The notes: generated by a model from the sequence alone, not told the origin. A stretch of 64,000 bases of DNA from Flavobacterium pokkalii (GCF_014596575.1 NZ_NASZ01000021.1:1-64000), one strand, 5' to 3'. Positions 25,557-33,546 are shown, numbered from the stretch's first letter. Numbers and translations are program-made.

Positions 25557-25574
25557 CAATAAATTTTTCAAATT

Positions 25575-25763
25575 ATGTTTAGTCAGGGTCAATTAATTTT
25601 TGCAATTTGTTTTCTAATCGCTTTTATCATTGTTATGATTTTTTCCTATCGAAAAGACATTAACACGCATAAGCTTTTTTATAAAGGAAATTACAAAATC
25701 TTAATTGGCTTCTTTATTTTCATCGGATTATTATTTGTTATTAAAATATTTTTAAAACGATAA
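25575..25763 (+). CDS. Small two-TM membrane protein
   Basis: 62 residues with two hydrophobic helices (about 6-24 and 42-59) joined by a basic loop (SYRKDINTHKLFYKGNYK) and ending KIFLKR. By the positive-inside rule the loop and C-terminus would be cytoplasmic. It has its own -7 element and is followed by a weak terminator, which supports a real gene. No function is recognised. Confidence 0.65.
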   Translation: MFSQGQLIFAICFLIAFIIVMIFSYRKDINTHKLFYKGNYKILIGFFIFIGLLFVIKIFLKR

Positions 25764-25800
25764 CAAAATAAAGCACTAAAAAACAGTAATTTACGACCCT

Positions 25801-25819
25801 AAAAAAAAAAAAAAAAAAA
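25801..25819. repeat. Run of 19 A
   Basis: A homopolymer of 19 A on the plus strand in the spacer after the small membrane protein gene. A likely site of slippage in replication or of sequencing error. Confidence 0.9.
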
Positions 25820-25833
25820 TAAATTAGAAAATT

Positions 25834-25863
25834 ACGCAATTCAAAAACTACTGCGTTTTTTTA
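25834..25863 (+). terminator. Weak terminator
   Basis: ACGCA (25834-25838) pairs with TGCGT (25852-25856) and is followed by seven T. The stem is short. Confidence 0.4.
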
Positions 25864-25933
25864 GAATTTTTCAAAAGTTTGTTGGTATTAATTCAACAAA
25901 TTATCTCTTTTTATATTTTTTATACTCATAGTC

Positions 25934-25961
25934 TTGCATATTGATAAAATTTCTAACTTTA
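25934..25961 (+). promoter_or_regulatory. Promoter of the SRPBCC gene
   Basis: TTG (25934-25936), 17 bases and TAACTTTA (25954-25961) are one mismatch from consensus, 23 bases before the ATG. Confidence 0.5.
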
Positions 25962-25984
25962 CATCAGAAAATAATCAATGAATT

Positions 25985-27100
25985 ATGAGAATTATAAAAT
26001 ATATCTTTCTTTTATTATTACTTAGCCTTGTGGCTTTATCGATATTCATCGCTACACAAAAAGGAGATTTCCTGGTTGAAAGAAGTAAGATTATTAATTC
26101 TCCCGTAACTTCGGTTTACAACTATGTCAATGATTACCGAAACTGGAACGACTTTGGTTCCTGGACTACCGAAGATCCTGAAATTAAAATAAATTACGCT
26201 CCAAACACCATTGGAAAAGGCGCTTCTTACTCCTGGGAAGGAAAAGATGGTCAGGGACAAATTCGCACCATTGCCGTAAAAGAAAATGACAGCATTGCCC
26301 AAGCTCTGGATTTTGAAGGAACCACTTCTACCATAAGCTGGCATTTTAAAGACACCATTGGAGGTACAAAAGTAACCTGGAGGTCTAAAGGAAAAATGAG
26401 TTTTTTCTTCAAAATTTATGCTGCTCTAAATGGCGGAACCAACAGGGTAATTGGTACTATTTATGAAAAAAGCCTAGCTAATCTGGATAAGGCTTTAGAC
26501 TACGAAATCAACACTTTTTCAACCATTGAAAATGGATTGGTTCAAAAACCGGCTATGAACTACATTGGGCAAACTTTTACCAGTGAACTGGCTAAAGTGA
26601 CTAAAAATTTCAAAATTGTCATTCCAAAACTGAAAACTTTTTGCGAGAAAAACAATATCACTATTAACGGCAAGCCTTTTATTCTTTATCATACTTATGA
26701 CACTGAAAAAGGACTCGCCCGAATTACTATTGGAGTTGGTATTCAAAACGCTATCTTTTTAAGCTCCGGCAGCGACATCTCATCGGGTAAAATTGAGGCT
26801 TTTGAAGGTGCCAAAACAACTTTAACCGGAGATTATTCGCACTTAAAAGCGGCTTACAACAAAACCGTTAACTTTTTGAACCAAAACAAATTAAGTCCAA
26901 ATCCTATTTTTTCATTTTTGGAAATTTATTCAACCGGTAAAAATGAAGTAAAAAATCCGTCAAAATGGGTTACGGAAATTTACATCCCAATTGTTCCTAA
27001 AGTAGCTCCGGCTCCGGTAGTAAAAACTGCTCCGGCAACAAATCCAAATCCGCATCAGGAAGAGCCAAACACAAAAATTGAAGAAGAATTCCAGTTTTAG
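25985..27100 (+). CDS. SRPBCC-domain plus GyrI-like effector-binding protein
   Basis: 371 residues. An N-terminal hydrophobic helix (about 5-24) is followed by an SRPBCC/polyketide-cyclase-like domain (about 30-170, from VERSKIINSPVTSVYNYVNDYRNW). A GyrI-like/effector-binding domain (about 190-330) follows, then a Pro/Ala-rich tail (PKVAPAPVVKTAPATNPNP) that looks disordered. The pairing of two small-molecule-binding folds behind a membrane anchor suggests a ligand-binding envelope protein. It lies 54 bases upstream of an ECF sigma gene, so it could belong to that regulon or operon. Confidence 0.82.
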   Translation: MRIIKYIFLLLLLSLVALSIFIATQKGDFLVERSKIINSPVTSVYNYVNDYRNWNDFGSWTTEDPEIKINYAPNTIGKGASYSWEGKDGQGQIRTIAVKENDSIAQALDFEGTTSTISWHFKDTIGGTKVTWRSKGKMSFFFKIYAALNGGTNRVIGTIYEKSLANLDKALDYEINTFSTIENGLVQKPAMNYIGQTFTSELAKVTKNFKIVIPKLKTFCEKNNITINGKPFILYHTYDTEKGLARITIGVGIQNAIFLSSGSDISSGKIEAFEGAKTTLTGDYSHLKAAYNKTVNFLNQNKLSPNPIFSFLEIYSTGKNEVKNPSKWVTEIYIPIVPKVAPAPVVKTAPATNPNPHQEEPNTKIEEEFQF

Positions 27101-27154
27101 CAACTTTCTTCTTTAAACCTTTGCACCACTATTTTATCTAATTCTAAAAAAACT

Positions 27155-27697
27155 TTGCTGGACGAAAAGGAATTCATACAACAATTATTAAATCCGAAAA
27201 CGCAGAATGACGCTTTTCAGAAATTGTTGCATCTGTACCAAAAGCCACTTTACAACCATATTAGAAACATCGTTTTAAATCATGACGATACGGATGATGT
27301 TTTACAAAACACCTTTATAAAGGTATTTCAGAATATTAAAAATTTTAAAGGAGAAAGTAAATTATTTTCCTGGATGTACCGAATTGCCACCAATGAAGCC
27401 TTAAGTTTTTTAAACCAAAAAGCAAAAAAAAGCGGCATCTCATCAGAAACTTTGCAAAACAACACCATAGACAAACTCAAAGCCGACGTTTATTTTGACG
27501 GAAACGAAATTCAAATTGCACTACACAAAGCCATTGCAACTCTTCCGGAAAAACAACAACTGGTTTTTAAAATGAAATATTTTGAAGAATTAAAATACGA
27601 AGAAATCTCAGAGATTCTGGGAACTTCGGTAGGAGCCTTAAAAGCTTCTTACCATCATGCCGTAAAAAAAATAGAAGCATTATTAACAACTAATTAA
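27155..27697 (+). CDS. ECF RNA polymerase sigma factor, TTG start
   Basis: 180 residues starting at TTG 27155. Region 2 reads LYNHIRNIVLNHDDTDDVLQNTFIKVF, ending in ESKLFSWMYRIATNEAL. Region 4 reads LPEKQQLVFKMKYFEELKYEEISEILGTSVGALKASYHHAVKKIE. A RpoE-type extracytoplasmic-function sigma factor. The following genes, a one-TM protein and an exported helical protein, have the arrangement expected for an anti-sigma factor and a periplasmic sensor. The trigger is unknown. Confidence 0.94.
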   Translation: MLDEKEFIQQLLNPKTQNDAFQKLLHLYQKPLYNHIRNIVLNHDDTDDVLQNTFIKVFQNIKNFKGESKLFSWMYRIATNEALSFLNQKAKKSGISSETLQNNTIDKLKADVYFDGNEIQIALHKAIATLPEKQQLVFKMKYFEELKYEEISEILGTSVGALKASYHHAVKKIEALLTTN

Positions 27698-27730
27698 ACC
27701 TTTTGCCTTTTATTTGGTCTAATAACTATC

Positions 27731-28147
27731 ATGAAAGAATTTAAATTAAATAATAGCCCTAAAATCAGCTCCGGATTAAAAACGCCGGAAGATGCTTATT
27801 TTGACAAATTCTCAGCTAATTTATTAAGTCAGTTACCTAAAAACGAACCCAAAACAATTTCATTATTACAAAATAAAAGAAATATAATAATGATGGTTGC
27901 CGCCGTTTTTGTTTTTGCTTTAGCAATTCCTGTTTTAATAAAAAATGCCAGTCATTCTAACGAATTAGACACCACAACACTCGAAAATTACCTGAGTTAT
28001 CAGTCCACTATCAATCAGGATGATTTAATTAATGAATTAGACCTAGAAGAGATTGACAAAATAGACACCGATATTGTGCTGAAAGACCAAACTATAGAAG
28101 AAATTTTAATAAGCAACAATAATTTAGAACATTACATTATAGAATAA
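27731..28147 (+). CDS. One-TM protein, putative anti-sigma factor
   Basis: 138 residues: a cytoplasmic segment (about 1-52) with SSGLKTPEDAYFDKFSANLLSQL, one TM helix (about 55-73) and an acidic periplasmic part rich in Glu/Asp/Ile. It begins 33 bases after the sigma gene. Position and topology fit an anti-sigma factor, but no known anti-sigma fold (such as a zinc HxxxCxxC motif) is visible; the TPEDAYFDKF motif occurs in similar flavobacterial genes. Function inferred from context. Confidence 0.72.
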   Translation: MKEFKLNNSPKISSGLKTPEDAYFDKFSANLLSQLPKNEPKTISLLQNKRNIIMMVAAVFVFALAIPVLIKNASHSNELDTTTLENYLSYQSTINQDDLINELDLEEIDKIDTDIVLKDQTIEEILISNNNLEHYIIE

Positions 28148-28168
28148 TATTACCAAAAAAAAGAAAAG

Positions 28169-28624
28169 ATGATGAATTTTAGAAAAATTTTACCCCTGCT
28201 ATTATTATTCGCTTGTAGTCTGTATGCGCAAGACAATATGAAAGACAAAAAAGAGCAGGTAAAAGCTTTAAAAGTTGCCTTTTTGACTTCCGAATTAGAT
28301 CTTAGTACACAAGAAGCCGAGAAATTCTGGCCGCTTTACAATGTTTATGACGACAAACAATTTGAAATAAGACATCAAAAGATGAAAGCTTTCAAAAACA
28401 GATTAAACAGCGAGTCTTTAAACAAAATAAGCGAAAAAGATGCCAACATTTTACTAACTCAAATGGAAGCTGCCGATGAAGAGTTATTTTATCTGCGAAA
28501 AAAATTCAGCAAAAGTCTCAGAACAATTTTACCCGCTTCAAAAATCCTGAAACTTAAAAAAGCCGAAGATGATTTTTATAGAAAATTACTCCAACAATAC
28601 GGTGACAGAGGTAAAAGAAGATAA
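28169..28624 (+). CDS. Exported helical protein of the ECF cluster ('sensor of ECF sigma factor')
   Basis: 151 residues with a signal peptide (ILPLLLLFACSLYAQ). The mature protein is charged and helical: LSTQEAEKFWPLYNVYDDKQFEIR, then a long amphipathic region rich in Lys/Glu. The look is that of Spy/CpxP-like periplasmic proteins. Flavobacterial relatives beside sigma genes are, as I remember, labelled sensor of ECF-type sigma factor. Start may be the first or second ATG (28169 or 28172). The operon ends in a strong terminator. Confidence 0.78.
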   Translation: MMNFRKILPLLLLFACSLYAQDNMKDKKEQVKALKVAFLTSELDLSTQEAEKFWPLYNVYDDKQFEIRHQKMKAFKNRLNSESLNKISEKDANILLTQMEAADEELFYLRKKFSKSLRTILPASKILKLKKAEDDFYRKLLQQYGDRGKRR

Positions 28625-28644
28625 AACAAAACAAACAGATAATT

Positions 28645-28681
28645 AAGCCGTTCTAATTCATTTTGGAACGGCTTTTTTTAT
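28645..28681 (+). terminator. Terminator of the ECF sigma operon
   Basis: AAGCCGTTC (28645-28653) pairs with GAACGGCTT (28666-28674), followed by TTTTTTA. Confidence 0.88.
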
Positions 28682-28791
28682 GATACTACAAATTCATTTT
28701 TTGCGTTGTTAAACTTCGGTTGCAAAAGAAGTTTAATTAATTGGCACAGTAATTGAATATGACCAATTATGAATGCAAAAAAACAATTATC

Positions 28792-30084
28792 ATGAAAAAT
28801 ACAATCCTAATCCTGAGCATGATTGCTGCTGTTTTTACGACTTCGACAGAAGCCCAAAACAGAACCACAGTAAATGCGATGAGTAATGAAATTAGCGACA
28901 ACCTCGATCTAAGAGCCGTTGCCTCTATTTTTGGAGACTCCCAAAACTTAGAAGACTTTGAAAGACGTCTAAACGACCCTGAACTTCAAATCTCTAATCT
29001 GGATCTTAATAACGATAACGAAGTAGATTATTTACGTGTAATTGAAACCGTAGAATACAATACTCACGTGGTGATTATTCAATCGGTTTTAGATCGTGAT
29101 GTTTATCAGGACGTTGCAACGATAGACATTGAAAGAAATAACAACAATGTTCAGGTACAATTTATTGGTAACGAATACATTTACGGACCAAATTACATTT
29201 ATGAACCCGTATATTATACCACACCTCTAATATATACCTCTTTTTGGGTGAGCAATTATCGTCCGTATATTTCTATGTGGTATTGGAATTATTATCCTTC
29301 TTACTACTATGCCTGGAATCCGTATCCTTTGTACAGATACCAAAACAACATTCATTTGTGTCTAAATTTCAATAACAGATACAATTATGTAAGTTACAGA
29401 AGAAGTAATTTGGCTATTTCTCTTTATAACGCCCGTCGTTCTAATGCGTATGAAAGACGCTATCCTAACTATGCTTTTTCAAGAAGACACAGTAGTTATA
29501 CCAATCGTCATGATATAGACCGAAGAAGAGGTACTTACTCGTCTTCAGGAAGATACAATACAGGAAGACAGTACAATAATACGGCAACAGGAAGAACTCC
29601 TCAAAGAGAGTATTCTTCCGGAAGAAACACACCGTCCAGAAATTACTCGACCCCGGGAAACAATACCGACAGAAGATATGACAGCAACAAATCGGCTACG
29701 ACCAAATCATATACTCCGTCCAGAAATTACAATCAGAACAACAATAATAGTTCCCGAGAAAGTCAATCCCCAAGAACTCCAAGCAGAAATTACAATCAAA
29801 ACAATAATAATTCCAGAGAAAATCAAACGGCAAGAACTCCAAGCAGAAACTATAATCAAAGTCAGGGAAGCAATCCAAGTCCAAACACCAGAAGCTATGC
29901 TCCAAGACAGGAAAACAATGCGCAAAGAGTTCAAACTCCAAGAGGAAATAGTTCTAACAGAGGGATGATTTCAAGACCGAGCACTCCAAATGCTACTCCT
30001 CAAAGAGCTGAATCCGGCAGAAGCAGAAGTAGTAACCAGAGAGAAAACAACTCCTCTTCAAGAGATAACAACAGAAGAATTTAA
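28792..30084 (+). CDS. Secreted Tyr-rich protein with Asn/Arg/Ser repeat tail
   Basis: 430 residues from ATG 28792, where a clean signal peptide begins (MKNTILILSMIAAVFTTSTEAQ). The upstream in-frame ATG at 28753 would put 13 polar residues in front. Residues about 30-130 form a soluble domain with a calcium-loop-like stretch DLNNDNEVDYLRV. Next comes a region very rich in Tyr/Trp/Pro (about 135-190). The tail is basic and low-complexity, with three tandem units beginning TPSRNYNQ at residues 308, 329 and 349. I recognise no family with a known function; a matrix or surface-associated role is possible. It follows the ECF cluster and may be a target of it. Confidence 0.75.
   Translation: MKNTILILSMIAAVFTTSTEAQNRTTVNAMSNEISDNLDLRAVASIFGDSQNLEDFERRLNDPELQISNLDLNNDNEVDYLRVIETVEYNTHVVIIQSVLDRDVYQDVATIDIERNNNNVQVQFIGNEYIYGPNYIYEPVYYTTPLIYTSFWVSNYRPYISMWYWNYYPSYYYAWNPYPLYRYQNNIHLCLNFNNRYNYVSYRRSNLAISLYNARRSNAYERRYPNYAFSRRHSSYTNRHDIDRRRGTYSSSGRYNTGRQYNNTATGRTPQREYSSGRNTPSRNYSTPGNNTDRRYDSNKSATTKSYTPSRNYNQNNNNSSRESQSPRTPSRNYNQNNNNSRENQTARTPSRNYNQSQGSNPSPNTRSYAPRQENNAQRVQTPRGNSSNRGMISRPSTPNATPQRAESGRSRSSNQRENNSSSRDNNRRI
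29713..29880 (+). repeat. Tandem repeats within a CDS, 60-63 bp units
   Basis: Three units starting at 29713, 29776 and 29836 encode TPSRNYNQNNNNSSRE, TPSRNYNQNNNNSREN and TPSRNYNQSQGS. All spacings are multiples of three, so unit number can change without a frameshift. Confidence 0.85.
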
Positions 30085-30104
30085 CAAAACAAAAAAGGAT
30101 TATG

Positions 30105-30135
30105 AAAAACCCGACCAATTGGTCGGGTTTTTTAG
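30105..30135 (+). terminator. Terminator of the repeat-rich secreted protein gene
   Basis: A perfect 24-base palindrome (30107-30130), with AAACCCGACC on one side of AATT and GGTCGGGTTT on the other, followed by TTT. Confidence 0.9.
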
Positions 30136-30153
30136 TTTTTTAAAGACAATCAC

Positions 30154-30183
30154 TTTTGATTTATTTAAAAATGAGTAAATTTG
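30154..30183 (+). promoter_or_regulatory. kup promoter
   Basis: TTTTG (30154-30158), 17 bases and TAAATTTG (30176-30183). The expected start near 30190 lies downstream of the two in-frame ATG codons at 30156 and 30171, which points to ATG 30204 as the true start of kup. Confidence 0.62.
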
Positions 30184-30203
30184 AGGCCTTTACAAAAACA
30201 CAA

Positions 30204-32183
30204 ATGAGCGCATCACATAAAAATTTACACAGCAAACTAACATTAGGCGGTTTATTAGTAACTTTAGGAATTATATATGGTGATATTGGGACTTCCCCTC
30301 TCTATGTAATGAAAGCCATTTTAGGAGATCATGTCATTAATGCCGATGTTGTTTTAGGAGGAATTTCGGCCGTTTTCTGGACTCTGACCTTACAAACCAC
30401 CATAAAATACGTACTCATTACGTTAAATGCCGATAACCATGGTGAAGGTGGAATTTTTGCCCTTTATGCCCTTGTTAAAAAGACAAAAATCAGATGGCTC
30501 ATTGTTCCTGCTATTATTGGAGGAAGTGCGCTGCTTGCCGACGGAATTATTACTCCTCCCGTTTCTGTATCTTCTGCCGTAGAGGGAATCCGAACCTATT
30601 ATCCTGAAATTAATACCGTTCCCATCGTAATTGGAATTTTAGTGGTACTCTTTACCATTCAGCAATTTGGAACTAAGCTTGTAGGTAAATTTTTTGCTCC
30701 AATGATGCTTATTTGGTTTACCATGCTTGGGGTTTTAGGAGCTATCCAAATTGTTCATCATCCTGAAGTTTTCAAGGCCTTAAATCCTTATTACGCTTAC
30801 CATTTATTGACAATTCACCCGGAAGGATTCTTTGTATTAGGGTTTGTTTTCCTTTGTACCACCGGAGCTGAAGCCTTGTATTCTGACATGGGACACTGTG
30901 GTCGAAAAAACATTCGTATCAGCTGGGTTTTTGTAAAAACAACATTAGTCTTGAACTATTTCGGACAGGGAGCTTATTTAATTCATAACGAAGGAGAAAC
31001 CCTTATGAGTTTAGGCGGAAAAAATGGAAATCCATTTTACTTAATCATGGAAGACTGGTTTCAGCCTTTTGGAATTGTAATTGCCACTACAGCTGCGGTA
31101 ATTGCATCCCAAGCCTTAATTAGCGGTTCATTTACCTTAATAAACGAGGCTATGCGATTGAATTTCTGGCCAAAAGTAAGAATCAAATATCCAACCGAAT
31201 TACAAGGACAATTATACATCCCGTCAATCAACTGGTTATTATTATTAGGTTGTATCGGAATCGTACTTCACTTTGAAGAATCCAGTAACATGGAACATGC
31301 TTACGGTTTGGCTATTATTCTTTGTATGATTATGACTACTATTTTACTTAATTTCTTTCTTATTATGAAAAGAGTAAAATTGTACATCATGGTACCATTA
31401 ATCACGCTTTACCTTTTAATCGAATTTAGCTTTTTGGCTGCCAATGTAACTAAATTTGCCGACGGTGGTTATGTTACCTTGATTATTGCTGCTGTATTGA
31501 TTAGCATCATGTCAATTTGGTTTTCAGCCAAAAAAATTACGAAAAGCTACACCAATATTGTTAAAATACACGATTATAAAAAAGTATTAAGCGAATTGAG
31601 TGTTGACTTAAGTATTCCAAAATACGCAACCCATTTAGTTTATATGACTAACGCCGGACGAGCCGATGAAATAGAAGAAAAAGTAATGTATTCTATTTTG
31701 CAAAAAAGACCCAAAAGAGCCGATATTTATTGGTTTGTACACGTAAATATTCTAAACGAACCTTATAAAACCGAATACCGCGTAACCGAAATTCTTAAAG
31801 ACGATTTATATCGGGTGGATTTTAATTTAGGATTTAGAGAACCTACCAAAATCAATTTGATGTTCAAAGAAGTGATTAAAGACATGGTGAAAAATGGCGA
31901 AGTAGATATCCGAAGCCGTTATGAATCCTTAAACAAAAACAACATTATTGGTGACTTCAAATTTGTGCTTTCCGAGAAATTCCTATCCAATGATAACGAA
32001 TTAAAATGGCACGAAAACATCATTATGAACTCTTATTTTTTAATCAAAAAACTAAGTTTATCTGAAGAAAGCGCCTTTGGTTTGGACAGTAGTTCGGTGA
32101 AAATTGAAAAATTCCCTATGATTCTCCACACACCGGAAAACATGGATTTAACCCGTTTAGCCGCAAGAGAAGTACATATTTAA
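30204..32183 (+). CDS. kup: KUP-family potassium uptake transporter
   Basis: K+/H+ symporter of the inner membrane, 659 residues from ATG 30204 (start set by the promoter). LGIIYGDIGTSPLYVMKAI is the family hallmark, followed by about 12 TM helices (for example GGIFALYALVKK and SALLADGIITPPVSVSSAVEGI). The hydrophilic C-terminal domain (about 455-659) is thought to be regulatory. Length is normal for bacterial Kup. Single gene between two terminators. Confidence 0.96.
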   Translation: MSASHKNLHSKLTLGGLLVTLGIIYGDIGTSPLYVMKAILGDHVINADVVLGGISAVFWTLTLQTTIKYVLITLNADNHGEGGIFALYALVKKTKIRWLIVPAIIGGSALLADGIITPPVSVSSAVEGIRTYYPEINTVPIVIGILVVLFTIQQFGTKLVGKFFAPMMLIWFTMLGVLGAIQIVHHPEVFKALNPYYAYHLLTIHPEGFFVLGFVFLCTTGAEALYSDMGHCGRKNIRISWVFVKTTLVLNYFGQGAYLIHNEGETLMSLGGKNGNPFYLIMEDWFQPFGIVIATTAAVIASQALISGSFTLINEAMRLNFWPKVRIKYPTELQGQLYIPSINWLLLLGCIGIVLHFEESSNMEHAYGLAIILCMIMTTILLNFFLIMKRVKLYIMVPLITLYLLIEFSFLAANVTKFADGGYVTLIIAAVLISIMSIWFSAKKITKSYTNIVKIHDYKKVLSELSVDLSIPKYATHLVYMTNAGRADEIEEKVMYSILQKRPKRADIYWFVHVNILNEPYKTEYRVTEILKDDLYRVDFNLGFREPTKINLMFKEVIKDMVKNGEVDIRSRYESLNKNNIIGDFKFVLSEKFLSNDNELKWHENIIMNSYFLIKKLSLSEESAFGLDSSSVKIEKFPMILHTPENMDLTRLAAREVHI

Positions 32184-32199
32184 TATCATTACTCAACAT

Positions 32200-32243
32200 A
32201 AAACGACTGAGAACAATAAGCTGTTTTTCAGTCGTTTTTTTAT
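32200..32243 (+). terminator. kup terminator
   Basis: AAAACGACTGA (32200-32210) pairs with TCAGTCGTTTT (32228-32238), followed by T. Confidence 0.87.
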
Positions 32244-32261
32244 TACCATTACTTTTTTTGT

Positions 32262-32301
32262 AAGTTTTATTTTCTATATTTGAAAAAGCGAAATAAAACT
32301 T
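32262..32301. repeat. 11-bp inverted repeat enclosing a -7-like element
   Basis: AAGTTTTATTT (32262-32272) and AAATAAAACTT (32291-32301) are exact inverted copies. The 18-base loop contains TATATTTG (32275-32282), a perfect -7 element. It sits at the left edge of the accessory region, directly before the attC-like half site. Confidence 0.6.
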
Positions 32302-32367
32302 CGCCAATCTGCCTGATTTTGGGTGTATAGGCGCTACTTTATAGCACATATATACTAGTTATAGGGC
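32302..32367. other. Left flank of the cassette-like gene (attC 3'-half-like)
   Basis: The stretch starts CGCCAAT (32302-32308) and ends GTTATAGGGC (32358-32367), 19 bases before the TTG start of the following gene. Both words recur inverted on the other side of the gene (ATTGGCG at 33051, GCCCTATAAC at 33027). The order is what would be seen if the gene lay between two attC-type recombination sites. No integrase is in the window. Confidence 0.4.
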
Positions 32368-32386
32368 ATTTTAAAAGACGACAAAA

Positions 32387-33016
32387 TTGACACGAGACAA
32401 CAAAATATTAAGAATTATTCTGCTGACAATTTTCGGGACTTGGTTCGCATACAAATTGTATCAGACAGCTCAAGACGACTTCTTTCTTGACGGAATTATT
32501 TTGTTAGTAATTGCATTCATTGGATTTCTAATCTTTATTTGGACAATACGTAAAGACAGAAAGGAGTTTAAGACTTCACAAAAATTGACAAGCTATTTAC
32601 CGACCTTTATTGGACTTTTATTTATCCTGACAAACATTGGCTTATTCTATTACCAAGACAGCAAGACAAATGCACCGACTTTAATTAGTGGTTTTTATGA
32701 CGGTGGTTTTAATGGTTTTTCAGTAGACTTTAAGACAGACGGAAATTACGTAATGGCAAATGGAAGCGGACTTGGACAGAGTTACTTTTATGGAACATAC
32801 AATTTGAAAGACAGCATTATTACAATTGACAAATCAAATATTGACAATTGCATAAAGACGAACAAACTTGTTATAAGAACTGAAAGTTATTATCAAAAAG
32901 ACAGCATTGACCTAATAAAATCAAAAGCTAATTATATTACGCAAATTGACGATAAGGGAAATGAAATTGATAGAGAATTTCGATTTCGTGTGACAGAGGA
33001 CAACAGAAACAAATGA
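32387..33016 (+). CDS. Three-TM hypothetical protein in a cassette-like setting, TTG start
   Basis: 209 residues from TTG 32387. Three hydrophobic helices lie in the first 110 residues (about 9-25, 32-52 and 68-88). A soluble C-terminal part follows (SGFYDGGFNGFSVDFKTDGNYVM), ending in polar charged residues. No family is recognised. Codon choice differs from the neighbours: Asp is nearly always GAC, and aagac/gacag runs are frequent, which suggests recent transfer. The gene occupies almost the whole space between the two half-site-like flanks, as in integron cassettes. Confidence 0.65.
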   Translation: MTRDNKILRIILLTIFGTWFAYKLYQTAQDDFFLDGIILLVIAFIGFLIFIWTIRKDRKEFKTSQKLTSYLPTFIGLLFILTNIGLFYYQDSKTNAPTLISGFYDGGFNGFSVDFKTDGNYVMANGSGLGQSYFYGTYNLKDSIITIDKSNIDNCIKTNKLVIRTESYYQKDSIDLIKSKANYITQIDDKGNEIDREFRFRVTEDNRNK

Positions 33017-33026
33017 AAGAAAAAAC

Positions 33027-33130
33027 GCCCTATAACAGCACCTACAAGAAATTGGCGATTCCGTTCTCCGCAGACAGTTTTGTGGTTAATCAAAGTTTGG
33101 TTCTCCGCATCAATATTTGTGGTAAAAATC
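33027..33130. other. Right flank of the cassette-like gene (attC 5'-half-like)
   Basis: GCCCTATAAC (33027-33036) and ATTGGCG (33051-33057) mirror the two words of the left flank. They are followed by two imperfect copies of a unit of about 37 bases starting GTTCTCCGCA (near 33062 and 33100). It begins 10 bases after the stop codon of the cassette-like gene. Confidence 0.4.
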
Positions 33131-33138
33131 CCCCAGTA

Positions 33139-33220
33139 GCGCAAGCGTCACGCTTGTGCCCGTAAAGAAATTAAAATATTAAAATTAGATAAAAGCACAA
33201 CTTATCATATAACAAAAAAA
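33139..33220. repeat. REP-like repeat, long copy A
   Basis: It begins with the palindromic word GCGCAAGCGTCACGCTTGTG, followed by about 60 AT-rich bases ending in a run of A. Copy B at 33466-33546 is nearly identical; the visible difference is one A. Confidence 0.8.
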
Positions 33221-33231
33221 GCCCCAAGCTA

Positions 33232-33309
33232 GCGCAAGCGTCACGCTTGTGCACACATCGAAAATAAAAGACACAAGAAACGGGTACGAGCGTGACGCTC
33301 TCACTAGCT
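33232..33309. repeat. Two further REP-like palindromes
   Basis: GCGCAAGCGTCACGCTTGTG recurs at 33232-33251 without the AT-rich tail. At about 33285-33300 lies a related palindrome, GAGCGTGACGCTC, in an altered form. CGT-CA-CGC or CGTGACG cores of this kind are typical of REP sequences mobilised by TnpA_REP/RAYT transposases; no such transposase is in the window. Confidence 0.6.
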
Positions 33310-33392
33310 AAAGACTCGTATTTAACAGAAACCCGATAGTGTGGATTACAATCCGTACCCGCTACAATGAGCTATTTTGTCGAATTACTGGC

Positions 33393-33420
33393 TGAGATTG
33401 CTTCGTACCTCACAATGACA
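33393..33420. repeat. Interspersed repeat, second copy
   Basis: The 28 bases starting TGAGATTGCTTCG are a diverged copy of 3093-3122. Confidence 0.45.
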
Positions 33421-33430
33421 ATTGCAGTGG

Positions 33431-33456
33431 CTAGCCCTGATGGAAGCGGCATCCCC
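33431..33456 (+). repeat. Truncated Flavo-1-like element
   Basis: CTAGCCCTGATGGAAGCGGC repeats the 5' half of the structured element at 366-431. It is cut off before the hairpin by the REP-like copy B, so no fold can form. Confidence 0.5.
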
Positions 33457-33465
33457 TCTCTGCTT

Positions 33466-33546
33466 GCGCAAGCGTCACGCTTGTGCCCGTAAGAAATTAA
33501 AATATTAAAATTAGATAAAAGCACAACTTATCATATAACAAAAAAA
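33466..33546. repeat. REP-like repeat, long copy B
   Basis: Near-identical to copy A (33139-33220). Its A-run merges with the start of the left 60-bp direct repeat at 33540. Confidence 0.8.

Noticed and set aside
32932..33144. Minus-strand frame across the end of the cassette-like gene
   Set aside because: It spans the attC-like flank and overlaps the plus-strand gene; the product is unlike a real protein and has no promoter.
33139..33546. Repeats as a CRISPR array
   Set aside because: Copies are unevenly spaced, differ in length and are palindromic REP-like units. There are no regular spacers of equal size and no cas genes.
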